A stretch of 64,000 nt of DNA from JAGQIB01 sp041393395 (GTDB lineage Bacteria > ARS69): contig JAWKKG010000003.1 of NCBI GenBank assembly GCA_041393395.1, positions 496,001 to 560,000 of the forward strand. Reading direction: 5' to 3'. The notes under the pieces are model-generated. The model was given only the letters and a program-made list of their open reading frames with translations, was not told the origin of the DNA and ran no database searches. Below, piece by piece: positions 1 to 10,498 of the stretch. Numbering within the stretch: position 1 is the stretch's first letter; the number at the start of each line of letters is the position of its first letter. A program made the translations under genes and the position numbers.

Positions 1-1
1 C

Positions 2-1117
2 TTCTCGGAGCGGATTCGCGTGAACGGAACGCCGATCCGCGAAGACGAAGCCGCGCCGATCCTCTCGCGCCTCGCGGCGGCCGGCGGCGATCCCGGCGCG
101 GCGGCGTCACCGCGTGGGGACTACGGCGCGCTCGCGGGCTCGTTCTTCGAGGTGACCACGGCGCTCGCGTTCGAGCACTTCCGCCACGAGGGCGTCGAGG
201 TCGCCGTCCTCGAGACGGGGCTCGGCGGTCGCCTCGACGCGACGAACGTCTGCTTCCCGACCGTGACCGCGATCACGTCGATCGACCTCGATCACGTGAA
301 GACGCTGGGGCCGGATCTGCCTTCCATCGCCGGCGAGAAGGCCGGGATCATCAAGCCCTCGGTGCCGGTCGTGGTCGGGGAGATGGCGGCGGAGGCGTCG
401 CAGGTGATCGAGGCCGTGGCCACCGCGCGCGGCGCGCCGATCCGTCGGGCCGGCGAGGAGGTCCGGGTCCGGGTCCTTTCGTCGTCCTGGGAGGGACTCG
501 AGCTCGCCGTCCGGGTGGGGGGGCACCGCGAGCGGTACGCCCGCCTCCCCCTGCCGGGTCGCCACCAGATCCGGAATCTGCGGGTGGCCGTTGCGGCCGC
601 CCACGCATTCGATCCCCGCCCCGAGGCGCTGGACGACCTCCTGGCCGGGCTCGAGGACACGCACTGGCCGGGCCGTCTGCAACGGGTGGAAGGATCGCCG
701 GTCCGCGTCTACGATGTGGCCCACAACGAAGCGGGCGCCGAGGCGCTCTCGGATGCGCTCGACGAGCTCGGCGTGCCCGAGGGATCCGTGCTCGTGATCG
801 GCGTGCTCGGCGACAAGGACCTCGGCGGAATGGCGAAGCGGCTGGCGCGCCATTTCCGGCGCGCCGTGACCGCGACACCCCCGCATCCGGTCCGGGCGCG
901 ACCCGCGGCCGAGACCGCGGAGGCGTTGCGGGCGGCGGGCATCGAGGCGTCGGCGGTGGAGACGGTGGCCGAGGCGTGTGACGTCGCGGCCGGGATGCTT
1001 GCCGGTCCGGGGACGGTCTTCGTCACCGGATCCCTGTTCACGGTCGGGGCGGCGATGCGCGCCTTCGGCGACCGGGTGGACGCCCCGAAACCCCGCGCCG
1101 GCTCGCGGGTAGAGTAG
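2..1117 (+). CDS. folC: Bifunctional folylpolyglutamate/dihydrofolate synthase, 5'-truncated by window edge
   Basis: FolC adds glutamate to dihydropteroate and folates in the cytoplasm using ATP. The reading frame is open from base 2 and begins in the middle of the conserved FSERIRVNG region, which in FolC follows the P-loop and the SPHL segment, so the true start lies upstream of the window. Visible family motifs are the ETGLGGRLDATN block, the GEKAGIIKP block, the LPLPGRHQIRN region and VYDVAHNEAGAEAL, which marks the start of the C-terminal Mur-ligase-type domain. The frame ends at TAG, 17 bp before the next ATG. Assignment is firm; only the missing N-terminus is uncertain. Confidence 0.93.
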   Translation, partial: FSERIRVNGTPIREDEAAPILSRLAAAGGDPGAAASPRGDYGALAGSFFEVTTALAFEHFRHEGVEVAVLETGLGGRLDATNVCFPTVTAITSIDLDHVKTLGPDLPSIAGEKAGIIKPSVPVVVGEMAAEASQVIEAVATARGAPIRRAGEEVRVRVLSSSWEGLELAVRVGGHRERYARLPLPGRHQIRNLRVAVAAAHAFDPRPEALDDLLAGLEDTHWPGRLQRVEGSPVRVYDVAHNEAGAEALSDALDELGVPEGSVLVIGVLGDKDLGGMAKRLARHFRRAVTATPPHPVRARPAAETAEALRAAGIEASAVETVAEACDVAAGMLAGPGTVFVTGSLFTVGAAMRAFGDRVDAPKPRAGSRVE

Positions 1118-1134
1118 AGCAGCGCGAGGAGAGC

Positions 1135-2215
<1,081 letters not shown>

Positions 2216-2226
<11 letters not shown>

Positions 2227-5200
2227 TTCGTTTCGGCGCCGCCGCGCAGCGTTCGCCGCGCACGTGCGCCCGCTTCTACTCGTCCTCTCGGCACCGGGCG
2301 TCCTCGCGGCCGACCTGGGGCAGGACCCGGCGGCCGAGGAGCCGTGGGACGTCACGGCCACCTCGTCGTTCGTGGAGCGCGGCCCGGACGGCGCGAACGT
2401 TCTCGGCTTCGTGGACGACGTGGTCATCGTGCACGGCGACCTCGTCGCCACCGGGGATCGCGCGACGTACTTCGGCGGCGTCCGTCGAGCCCTGCTGCAG
2501 GGCAACGTGCGCATGGAGCAGGACTCCACGATCGCGCGCGGTCCCGCCGCCTACTACGAGCGCGACCGGGGTCTGGCGAGATTCCCGAACGGTATCTACC
2601 TCGAGCGCCCGAGCGGCACGCTCGTCGCGGACGACGCGTTCTGGTGGCGACGCGAGGACCGCTTCGAGCTGACGGGGCGCGTCTCGGCCGCCGACACCAC
2701 CGGGACGCTCGACGCCGAATCCGTCACGTGGGACGCGGCGCAGGATCGCTTCTGGGCCGTGGGCGACGCGCGGCTCGTGGACGACGAGTCGGGCGCGATC
2801 GTGCGCGGCGAGAGCATGCGTTACGACCGCGCGCGCGGGCTCGCGACCGCGACCGGATCGCCGTCTGCGGACTTCCTGGACGAGGGCGGCGTGGACGTCC
2901 GGATCACGGCGGAGACGCTGACCTGGGACCCCGTCGCCCGGAGCGCCGTCGCCCGGGAGAACGTCCGGATCGTGCGCGGCACGATGGAAGGCACGTCCGG
3001 CGTGCTGCAGTACTGGCGGAACGACGAGCGAGTGGTGCTCACCGAGTCCCCGACGCTCGTGGACGGAGCCACGACGATCTCCGGCGATCGGATCGAGCTG
3101 GACTCGCGGCCGGGCGGCCAGCGTGTGATCCGGGTGAAGGGGCACGCGAGCGTCGCGAGCCGTCTCGTGGCCACCCGCGAACGTCCCGCGCCCCCCGACG
3201 CGGGTCCGCTGCTGGAAACGCTGGAGACCGCGCGGGTGAAGCAGCAGGGCCGCGCCGATTCCCTCCTCACGTCGCTCGCCGACAGCTCGGCCGCGGGGGA
3301 TTCGGCGGCGGCGCCCGTCGGTCCCGTCCCCGGCCCCCTCCCGGAGATCGTGGCGCCCCCCGACTCCGCGACGGCGCGGCAGGCGGTGGAGACCGCGCTC
3401 GCCTCCCCGACCTCTCCTTCAACGCCGCCCGCGTCGGCCGGCGGCGATTCCCCGGCGCCGGCCGACTCCACGGCGGCGGAGGACGACCGCCCCGAGTGGC
3501 TTCGCACTCCGTCCGAGCAGCTCCCCCGGGAGAACCTCCTGTTCGGGGACCAGATCGACATCCTCGTGGTGGACGACGTGATCGTGTCCGTGGACGTGAT
3601 CGGCTCCGGTCGCAGCAAGTTCTTCCCGAGCGAGGAGACCGGCGATCTCAGCGAGTGGAACGACGTCCGCGGCGACACGCTGCACGTGTGGTTCTCGGAC
3701 TCCGAGGTGGACTCCGTGCTCGTGCTCGGCGCCGCCGACGGCGAATACCGGTTGCCCGCCGGGACGGACGAGGGCGCTCCGCGCGCGGAGCTGAAGCGGC
3801 TCGGCAAGCTCGTGGAATACAAGGCGCCGCGGATCCGGTACGAACGCGCGGCGGAGACCATGTACCTGGAGGACGGCGCGGAAGTCCACTACCAGGACAT
3901 GGTGCTCACGTCCGGCGACGTGGAGTTCGACGCGAACCGGGGAGTGATGACCGCGAGCGGCGATCCCGGTCCCGTGCTGCAGGACGCCGGCGGGGAGATT
4001 CGCGGCACGGACATGAACTATCACCTGGATGCGGGCCAGGGGGAGATCGTGGGCGGCCGCACGAAGTTCGAGGATGCCTGGTACCGCGGCGAGGACATCT
4101 GGAAGCTCAGCGAGGACGAGCTCGCGATCCGCAACGGCTGGTTCACGACCTGCGACCTGGAGCATCCGCACTACGAGTTCGCTTCCAAGCAGATGAAGGT
4201 GTATCTCGGTGACAAGGTCGTGGCGAAGCCGGTCGTGTTCTACGTGCGTCACATCCCGGTTCTCGCAGTTCCGTACTACATGGCGTCGCTCAAGAAGGGG
4301 CGCCAGTCCGGTTTCCTGCTGCCGAACCTGGAGCTCGGCGTGGACGACAGTCGCGGCCGGTTCATCCGCAACATGGGCTACTACTGGGCGCCGAACGACT
4401 ACTACGACGCGAAGCTCACGTTCGACTTCTACCCGCAGCAGGACCGGCTCGTGACCCGCCTGGAGAACCGGTACGCGCTGCGGTACCGGTACTCCGGCTC
4501 GGTGAACCTCATGTACAACCGCGACGCGCCGAACAACCGACGGGAGACGTCGCTGCGGTTCAACCACAAGCAGCAGCTCGGCGGGAACACCGATCTCACC
4601 GGCGACGGGACGTTCGTCTCCGCGGCCGACATCTTCAAGAACACGGACGACGTCGATCGACTCCAGCGCGACCTCTCTTCGCGCATCACCCTGAGTCACC
4701 GGTTCCGGGAGTCGAACCAGTCGCTGATCGCCCAGGTCACGCAGAATCGCAACCTGGACACGGGCTTCATCCGCGAGACGTTGCCGCAGGTCGACTACAC
4801 GCTGCCGAGTCGCCCGATCCGCAAGAAGGGCGAGGACGACGACGACACGTTCTTCGTGCGCTCCCTCGCGAACGTCTACTACGGGCTCAATGCGCAGGCA
4901 CTGCACGAGCGCCAGGAGAGCGTGGTCAACGACGTGAAGCAGGAGGAGCGCCACGTCGGTTCCGAGGTCAGCGGCTCGCTCCGGACGACGTTCCCGCTCA
5001 AGGACTGGATCCGCCTCACCCCGTCGGCGACGGGCGACGCGGCGTGGATCGACGAGGATCGGCTCGGAGAGCGGAACCCGTTCCGCACGACGTACCGGAC
5101 GGCCGTCGCCGCGACCTCCGACATCTACGGAATGTTCCTGCGCCCGGTCGGTCCGCTGAAGGGAGTCCGGCACGTCATCACGCCGAGCGCGTCCTGGAAC

Positions 5201-6085
5201 TGGGCGCCGGAGTTCTCGGAGTACTTCTACACGGACTCGCTCGGCGTGGAACGCGATCGCTTCTTCTCGTTCGGATCGATCGGCGGCACGCCGCGCAAGA
5301 CGAACAGCCTGAATTTCGGGCTCCGCAACCTCGTGCAGACGAAGTTCGATCGGCACGGGCAGCCGCGGCGCTACGATCTGTTCACGCTCCAGAACTCCAT
5401 CGCGTACGATCTGCTCGCGCGCGATCGCGGGCAGCAGTCCCTGTCCAACCTGTCGTCGAGCCTGGTGGTGCTGTCGTCGCTGCCCGTGAACCAGACGTGG
5501 ACCGTGGTGCACGACCCGTACTCGTGGGGCCTGCGTTCGACGGCGGTGACGACCCGCGTGGGCATCTCCACGGGGCTGCTCCGGCGGGCCGCCTCGGCGG
5601 GGCGCTCGACGGGGGGTGGTGGGGTGGGACCGTCGGGCGGTGGAGCGGGGGCGGCCGGACCGGACAGCTCTGCCGCGAAGAACGACGAAAGTGGCGGGGG
5701 AGCGTTCGCCGCGCTCGCGAACCTCGCCAGCTCCATCGGCGACTGGTCGCTGGACGCGAGCCACACCTACCGCAAGACGCACGGGGCCGAGCCCTCCACG
5801 AGTCTCGACCTCCGCACGCGCTGGGATCCCTCGGAGCTCTGGAGCATCTCGTTCGACACGCAGTACGACCTGCGCACGGGAGACAACACCGGGCAGCGGT
5901 GGTCGGTCCACCGCAAGATCCACTGCTGGGAGCTCTCCTTCGATCGACGTCTGCTCGGCCGCGAGTGGCAGTACTACTTCCGGATCAACATCACGGACCT
6001 GCCGGACCTGAAGGCGGAGCGCGCGCACGGACTCACCGGGTCGACGTCGTCGCTCGGATCGGGCGGGTTCCTGCCCTTGAACTAG
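2216..6085 (+). CDS. lptD: LPS-assembly outer-membrane protein LptD (OstA family), unusually long
   Basis: LptD inserts lipopolysaccharide into the outer leaflet of the outer membrane. The 1289-residue product is much longer than the roughly 780 residues of E. coli LptD. It has a basic signal peptide ending VLSAPGVLA, several OstA/LptA-like beta-jellyroll repeats (about 40-330), an Ala/Pro/Ser/Asp-rich linker (about 335-430), another OstA-like stretch (480-650) and a C-terminal beta-barrel domain. The motif LPNLELGVDDSRGRFIRNM and the following aromatic strands mark the barrel. A second Gly-rich low-complexity loop lies near 1125-1160. The assumed start is TTG, overlapping the upstream gene by 11 bp; a GTG at 2264 is an alternative that keeps the hydrophobic signal. 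Neither has a good ribosome site. Confidence 0.88.
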
Positions 6086-6128
6086 CGGGCGGCGCCGGGG
6101 CGAGCGATCCCGGGACGGGCGTCGGATC

Positions 6129-7697
6129 CTAGAATCGCCAGATCGCGCTCGCGTGGTACTGCGTGTCGCGCTCGGTGTCCCCGTTCGTGATCTCCACCGA
6201 CGAGATCAGGATCCACGAGCGCGAGATCACGTAGTCGAGGTCCACGGACTTCCAGTCGAGGTCCTTGTCCGTGTCGGCCTCGATCCGATGCTCGTGGCGC
6301 TGCCCGTACGTCGCGCCGAGCCGCAGTCGCGCGGTGACGTTCGAGGACGCCGAGAGCGACGCGAGGCGACCCTCGAGATCGTCGTTGCGGTAGAGCGTGC
6401 TGCGGATCCGACCGTCCAGGTTGCCCAGGCGCCGCATTCCCGCGCTGGCGAGCGCGGTGACGGACTCCGCTGTCCCGGCGCTGCCGCCGGTGGAGCGACG
6501 TCCGCTCAGGCCGAGGCGAGAGCGACTCGCCGGACGGAACGTCACGCCCGTCCAGACGCCTTGCCGGTACTCGTCGTCGAACGTGGTCTCGGGGGTCTCG
6601 AGGTCGCGGAACAGCCGCACGCTTCTCCGCGTGTCGACCCCGAGGTCGGCCGACCATCGCTCGGTGAGCCGATAGCGGGCGCTGGCGAACAGGCTCGTGA
6701 GCGTGACCGCGGGCTCGCCGGCCTTCGCCTTCCAGCCGCGATTGAGGTCGAACTCCTGCAACGCGCTCACGAACAGCCGCGGTCCGGTCCAGCGAGCTTG
6801 CAGCGCGAGGTACTCGCGATCGATCACGCTGTCGTGGTAGCTCCCGATCGCGGAGGCCGTGAGCCGCCAGCGGATGCCGCCGTCGGGATCTTCCAGCAGC
6901 TCGAAGTAGGCGCCGTGCTCGCGGATGTGCGAGGAGAGGCCGTACGAGATCGGATCCGGCTGCGTGCCGTAGAACGCGCCGGCGCCCCAGCGGGGGCGGC
7001 GATACTCGGCGAGCACGCCGTCGAAGACGTTGATCGTGGAGAGCGAACCGGAGAACTGCCGGCCCACCACGGCCCGGACTGCGGCCGAGTCGGGCTGCCA
7101 GGCGGCCTGCAAGCGATAGACACGCGAACGGCTGCGATCCTCGCCCGGCAGGTAGGTGCGCCGGGCCCGGGCGTCGACCGTGAGGTGGACGTCCGGGTGC
7201 AGGTCGCTGTCGAGCCGAGCGTCGACGGCAGGTTCCGTGTAGCCCCGGCCGAACTCGGAGTCGTCCACCAGTCCGATGACGCGGAGACCGAGTCGTCCAC
7301 GCACTCCGTGGCGGCGAAGCCAGCCGTCGTCCCGCCGGGGACCGCCGCGACGTCGGTTCTCGGTCTGCGGTGCGGGCTTCGGGTCGGGAATCGACCGGAA
7401 CGTGACCACGTCGCCGACCTTCAGCTCCACGTCGTCGGTGCGGGTGCACGATGTCCGCTTGGACGACACGGCCGTGACCTCGAGCGCGGTCAAGAACACG
7501 CCGTCGCGGAACACCTTGACCACGTCGCCGAGCCGCACACCCGCGTCCGTGCCGGCGTCCACGTAGATCGTGGACGGCGTCACGTAGGTGATGCGGGCGC
7601 TCGTGTCCGCCGTATCGGCCGCCAGCGAAAGGCCGGGGCTGGCCAGAAGGATGGCCAGCCCCAGGAAGAGGATCGCGGATCGGATTCGCCGGATCAT
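6129..7697 (-). CDS. Outer-membrane beta-barrel protein of the multiheme operon (porin-like partner)
   Basis: This 522-residue exported protein has a signal peptide (MIRRIRSAILFLGLAILLAS, cleavage near SLAAD) and a small SH3-like N-terminal domain. In that domain, DAGTDAGVRLGDVVKV and ELKVGDVVTF resemble segments seen in FlgT-type C-terminal domains. From about residue 105 it is a run of alternating amphipathic strands rich in Arg, Tyr and Trp, ending in AIWRF, a typical terminal aromatic of an outer-membrane barrel. Its ATG overlaps the stop of the 37-heme cytochrome gene by 4 bp (ATGA), so it is probably translationally coupled. By analogy with porin-cytochrome conduits it may sheath the cytochromes through the outer membrane; that role is inferred from context, not from homology. 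Confidence 0.75.
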   Translation of the reverse strand: MIRRIRSAILFLGLAILLASPGLSLAADTADTSARITYVTPSTIYVDAGTDAGVRLGDVVKVFRDGVFLTALEVTAVSSKRTSCTRTDDVELKVGDVVTFRSIPDPKPAPQTENRRRGGPRRDDGWLRRHGVRGRLGLRVIGLVDDSEFGRGYTEPAVDARLDSDLHPDVHLTVDARARRTYLPGEDRSRSRVYRLQAAWQPDSAAVRAVVGRQFSGSLSTINVFDGVLAEYRRPRWGAGAFYGTQPDPISYGLSSHIREHGAYFELLEDPDGGIRWRLTASAIGSYHDSVIDREYLALQARWTGPRLFVSALQEFDLNRGWKAKAGEPAVTLTSLFASARYRLTERWSADLGVDTRRSVRLFRDLETPETTFDDEYRQGVWTGVTFRPASRSRLGLSGRRSTGGSAGTAESVTALASAGMRRLGNLDGRIRSTLYRNDDLEGRLASLSASSNVTARLRLGATYGQRHEHRIEADTDKDLDWKSVDLDYVISRSWILISSVEITNGDTERDTQYHASAIWRF

Positions 7698-10498
7698 GCC
7701 CGCCCGCGAGGATGGCAGTTGTAGCACGCGGCGCTGTTGTACTGGTAGCCGTTCTCTCCGCGATGGTCGTTGTCGACCTGATTCCGGTTCGAATGCTCGT
7801 GGCACAGGATGCACTCGAACTGCGAGAAGTTGTTCGGGTTCACGTGGCACTCCGTGCAGTCGTTGTTCCACTTGCCCTGGTGCTTGCCGGAGTAGATCGG
7901 GAAGTACTGGCTGTCGTGATCCCAGTCGGCCGGCGTCCATCCGGACGTGGAGTGGCAGTCCGTGCACGACGTCGGGAAACCGGCCGCCGCGTGATTCGGA
8001 TTGTTCGTCCCGTTGTAGTCCGTCTGGTGACACGCATAGCAGTCCGTGGGCGTGCCGGAGTACTGGCCGCCGACGTGGCACTGCGTGCACTGCACGGTCG
8101 TGTGTCGGCCCGTGAGCGGGAATCCGGTCGTGTTGTGATCGAACGACGCGGGCGTCCACGCGGTGGTCGTGTGGCAATCCGCGCACGTCGTCGGGAAGCC
8201 GGACTGGACGTGGTTCGGATCCGTGGCCGAGTTGTAGTCGCCGGAATGGCAGGCGAAGCAGTCCATCGGCGTGCCCGTGAACTGACCGTCGATGTGGCAC
8301 TGCACACAGTCCACGGCCATGTGAGCGCCCGTGAGCGGGAAGCTCGTGAGGTTGTGGTCGAACGACGCCGGCGACCAAGCCGTGGTCGTGTGGCAGTCGT
8401 CGCAGCTCGTCGGGAATCCGGCCGACGCGTGGTCCGGATTCGTCGAGCCGTTGTAGTCGGGCTGGTGACAGGACCAGCAATCGTTCGGCGTTCCGGCGAA
8501 CTGACCGTCCACGTGACAGGCGGAGCACAGCGCGAGCTGGTGTGCGCCGGTCAGCGAGAAGCCGGTGTCGTCGTGGTTGAACGACGACGGCACCCATGCC
8601 GCGGTCGTGTGACAGTCCGCGCAGGTGGTCGGGAATCCGGCCGCTGCGTGATCCGGGTCGGCCGCAGAGTTGTAATCACCCGAGTGGCAGGCGAAGCAGT
8701 CCATGGGCGTGCCGGTGTACTGGCCGTCCACGTGACACTGCGCGCAATCCAGCGGGATGTGGGCTCCCGTGAGCGGGAAGTCGGTGTTCGCATTGTGATC
8801 GAACTGGGCCGGCTGCCAGGCCGTGGTGGTGTGGCAGACGGTGCAGTCCTGCCCGAATCCGGCGTTCTGGTGGTTCGGGTTCGTGGTGGCGTCGAAGTCG
8901 GGCTGGTGGCAGGACCAGCAGTCATTCGGCGTTCCGGCGAACTGACCGTCCACGTGACAGGCGGAGCAGAGCGCGAGGCGGTGCGCGCCGGTCAGCGAGA
9001 AGCCGGTGTCGTCGTGGTTGAAGGACGACGGCTTCCACGCCGCGGTCGTGTGGCAGTCCGCGCAGGTGGTCGGGAATCCGGCCGCTGCGTGATCCGGGTC
9101 GGCCGCAGAGTTGTAATCGCCCGAGTGGCAGGCGAAGCAGTCCATGGGCGTGCCGGTGTACTGGCCGTCCACGTGACACTGCGCGCAATCCAGCGGGATG
9201 TGGGCTCCCGTGAGCGGGAAATCCGTGTTCGCATTGTGATCGAACTGGGCCGGCTGCCAGGCGGTGGTGTTGTGGCAGACGGTGCAGTCCTGCCCGAACC
9301 CGGCGTTCTGGTGGTTCGGATTCGTGGTGGCGTCGAAGTCGGGCTGGTGACAGGACCAGCAGTCATTCGGCGTCCCTTCGAACTGGCCGTCCACGTGGCA
9401 GGCGGAGCACAGGGCGGTCTGGTGCGCGCCGGTCAGCGAGAACCCGGTGTCGTCGTGGTCGAAGGACGACGGCGCCCAGGCCGTGGTCGTGTGGCAGTCC
9501 ACGCACGTCGTCGGGAATCCGGCCGCCGCGTGGTTCGGATCGGTGGCGCCGCTGTAGTCGCCGGAGTGGCAGGCGAAGCAGTCCATCGGCGTACCGGAGA
9601 ACTGGCCGTCCACGTGGCACTGAGCGCAATCCAGCGGGAGGTGAGCACCGGTCAGCGGGAAGTCCGTCTGATCGTGATCGAACGTGGCCGGCTGCCACGC
9701 CGCCGTCGTGTGGCACTGCGCGCAGTCCGTCGCAAAGCCGGCACCTACGTGGTCCGGGTTCGTCGTGCCGTTGAAGTCGGGCTCGTGGCACGCGAAGCAG
9801 TCCATCGGCGTGCCTTCGAAACGGCCGCCCACATGGCACTGCAGGCACTCCGTGCCGAGGTGCGCTCCCGTCAGCGGGAATCGCGTGAGGTTGTGGTCGA
9901 ACGTCCCCGCGCCGCTCCACGTCGTCGTGTTGTGGCAGGCGTCGCACTGCGTCGGGAAGCCGGCGTCGACGTGGTTCGGGTTCGTGGTCGCCTGGTAGTC
10001 CGGGAGGTGGCACTCCTGGCAATCGGTCGGCGTGTTCACGAACCGCATGGAGGCTCCGGCCTCGGGCAGGTGACAGCTCGAGCAATCCACGGTCACGTGG
10101 GCGCCCGTGAGCGGGAACCGCGTCTCCATGTGGCGGCGCTTCGACTCCGCCCGGTCGATGAACGCGCGCGTCGAGTGGCACTGGGCGCAGTTCGTCCCGA
10201 GCTCGCCGAGGTGAACGTCTTCGTGGCAGTCCGCACACGACGTTCCCCGGACCGACGAGAACTCCAGATCGAGATGGCACTGGAGGCACGGCACGTCCTT
10301 GTGCGCCCCCTCGAGCGGGAACCCGAACCTGGAGTGATCGAACGAATCGTCGATCTTGACCGGAGCCCAGGCTTCCGGCAGGTGGCACAGGGCGCAGTCC
10401 TCACGGAAGTCCCCGTGCGGGCTCACGACTTCCGAGGCGGCACGACCCGAAGTCGCCACCCCGAGGGTCAGCAGAAGAACGATCAGGGGCGTTCTCAT
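7694..10498 (-). CDS. Exported multiheme c-type cytochrome with 37 CxxCH motifs
   Basis: The 934-residue product has a Sec signal (MRTPLIVLLLTLGVATSGRA) and 37 CxxCH heme-c motifs counted by eye, about one per 25 residues. The body is built from repeated modules of about 75 residues with three hemes each. A module runs AGFPTxCxxCHTTxAW, FDHxxTxFxLTGAH, CxxCHVDGQFxGTPxDC and CHxxDY. The FDH...GAH signature is typical of large cytochrome c3/c7-like electron-transfer proteins of metal-reducing bacteria. It should be periplasmic or cell-surface and pass electrons along a heme wire. The start was chosen at ATG 10498 because it yields a signal peptide and overlaps the preceding stop by 4 bp. The frame stays open further upstream, but that part is an antisense-frame artefact of the 20-heme gene. 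Confidence 0.93.
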   Translation of the reverse strand: MRTPLIVLLLTLGVATSGRAASEVVSPHGDFREDCALCHLPEAWAPVKIDDSFDHSRFGFPLEGAHKDVPCLQCHLDLEFSSVRGTSCADCHEDVHLGELGTNCAQCHSTRAFIDRAESKRRHMETRFPLTGAHVTVDCSSCHLPEAGASMRFVNTPTDCQECHLPDYQATTNPNHVDAGFPTQCDACHNTTTWSGAGTFDHNLTRFPLTGAHLGTECLQCHVGGRFEGTPMDCFACHEPDFNGTTNPDHVGAGFATDCAQCHTTAAWQPATFDHDQTDFPLTGAHLPLDCAQCHVDGQFSGTPMDCFACHSGDYSGATDPNHAAAGFPTTCVDCHTTTAWAPSSFDHDDTGFSLTGAHQTALCSACHVDGQFEGTPNDCWSCHQPDFDATTNPNHQNAGFGQDCTVCHNTTAWQPAQFDHNANTDFPLTGAHIPLDCAQCHVDGQYTGTPMDCFACHSGDYNSAADPDHAAAGFPTTCADCHTTAAWKPSSFNHDDTGFSLTGAHRLALCSACHVDGQFAGTPNDCWSCHQPDFDATTNPNHQNAGFGQDCTVCHTTTAWQPAQFDHNANTDFPLTGAHIPLDCAQCHVDGQYTGTPMDCFACHSGDYNSAADPDHAAAGFPTTCADCHTTAAWVPSSFNHDDTGFSLTGAHQLALCSACHVDGQFAGTPNDCWSCHQPDYNGSTNPDHASAGFPTSCDDCHTTTAWSPASFDHNLTSFPLTGAHMAVDCVQCHIDGQFTGTPMDCFACHSGDYNSATDPNHVQSGFPTTCADCHTTTAWTPASFDHNTTGFPLTGRHTTVQCTQCHVGGQYSGTPTDCYACHQTDYNGTNNPNHAAAGFPTSCTDCHSTSGWTPADWDHDSQYFPIYSGKHQGKWNNDCTECHVNPNNFSQFECILCHEHSNRNQVDNDHRGENGYQYNSAACYNCHPRGRA
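8471..9352 (-). repeat. 441-bp tandem duplication inside the 37-heme cytochrome gene
   Basis: Two adjacent copies of 441 bp (8471-8911 and 8912-9352) are nearly identical at the DNA level. The block starting GGACCAGCA recurs at 8471, 8912 and 9353, the third copy being more diverged beyond its start. 441 bp is exactly 147 codons and carries six heme motifs, that is two three-heme modules. The near identity points to a recent in-frame expansion by unequal recombination. Confidence 0.85.

Noticed and set aside
8030..10400. Regularly spaced repeats resembling a CRISPR array
   Set aside because: The repeats are coding, in frame, and encode heme modules; spacers are not unique and no cas genes are present.
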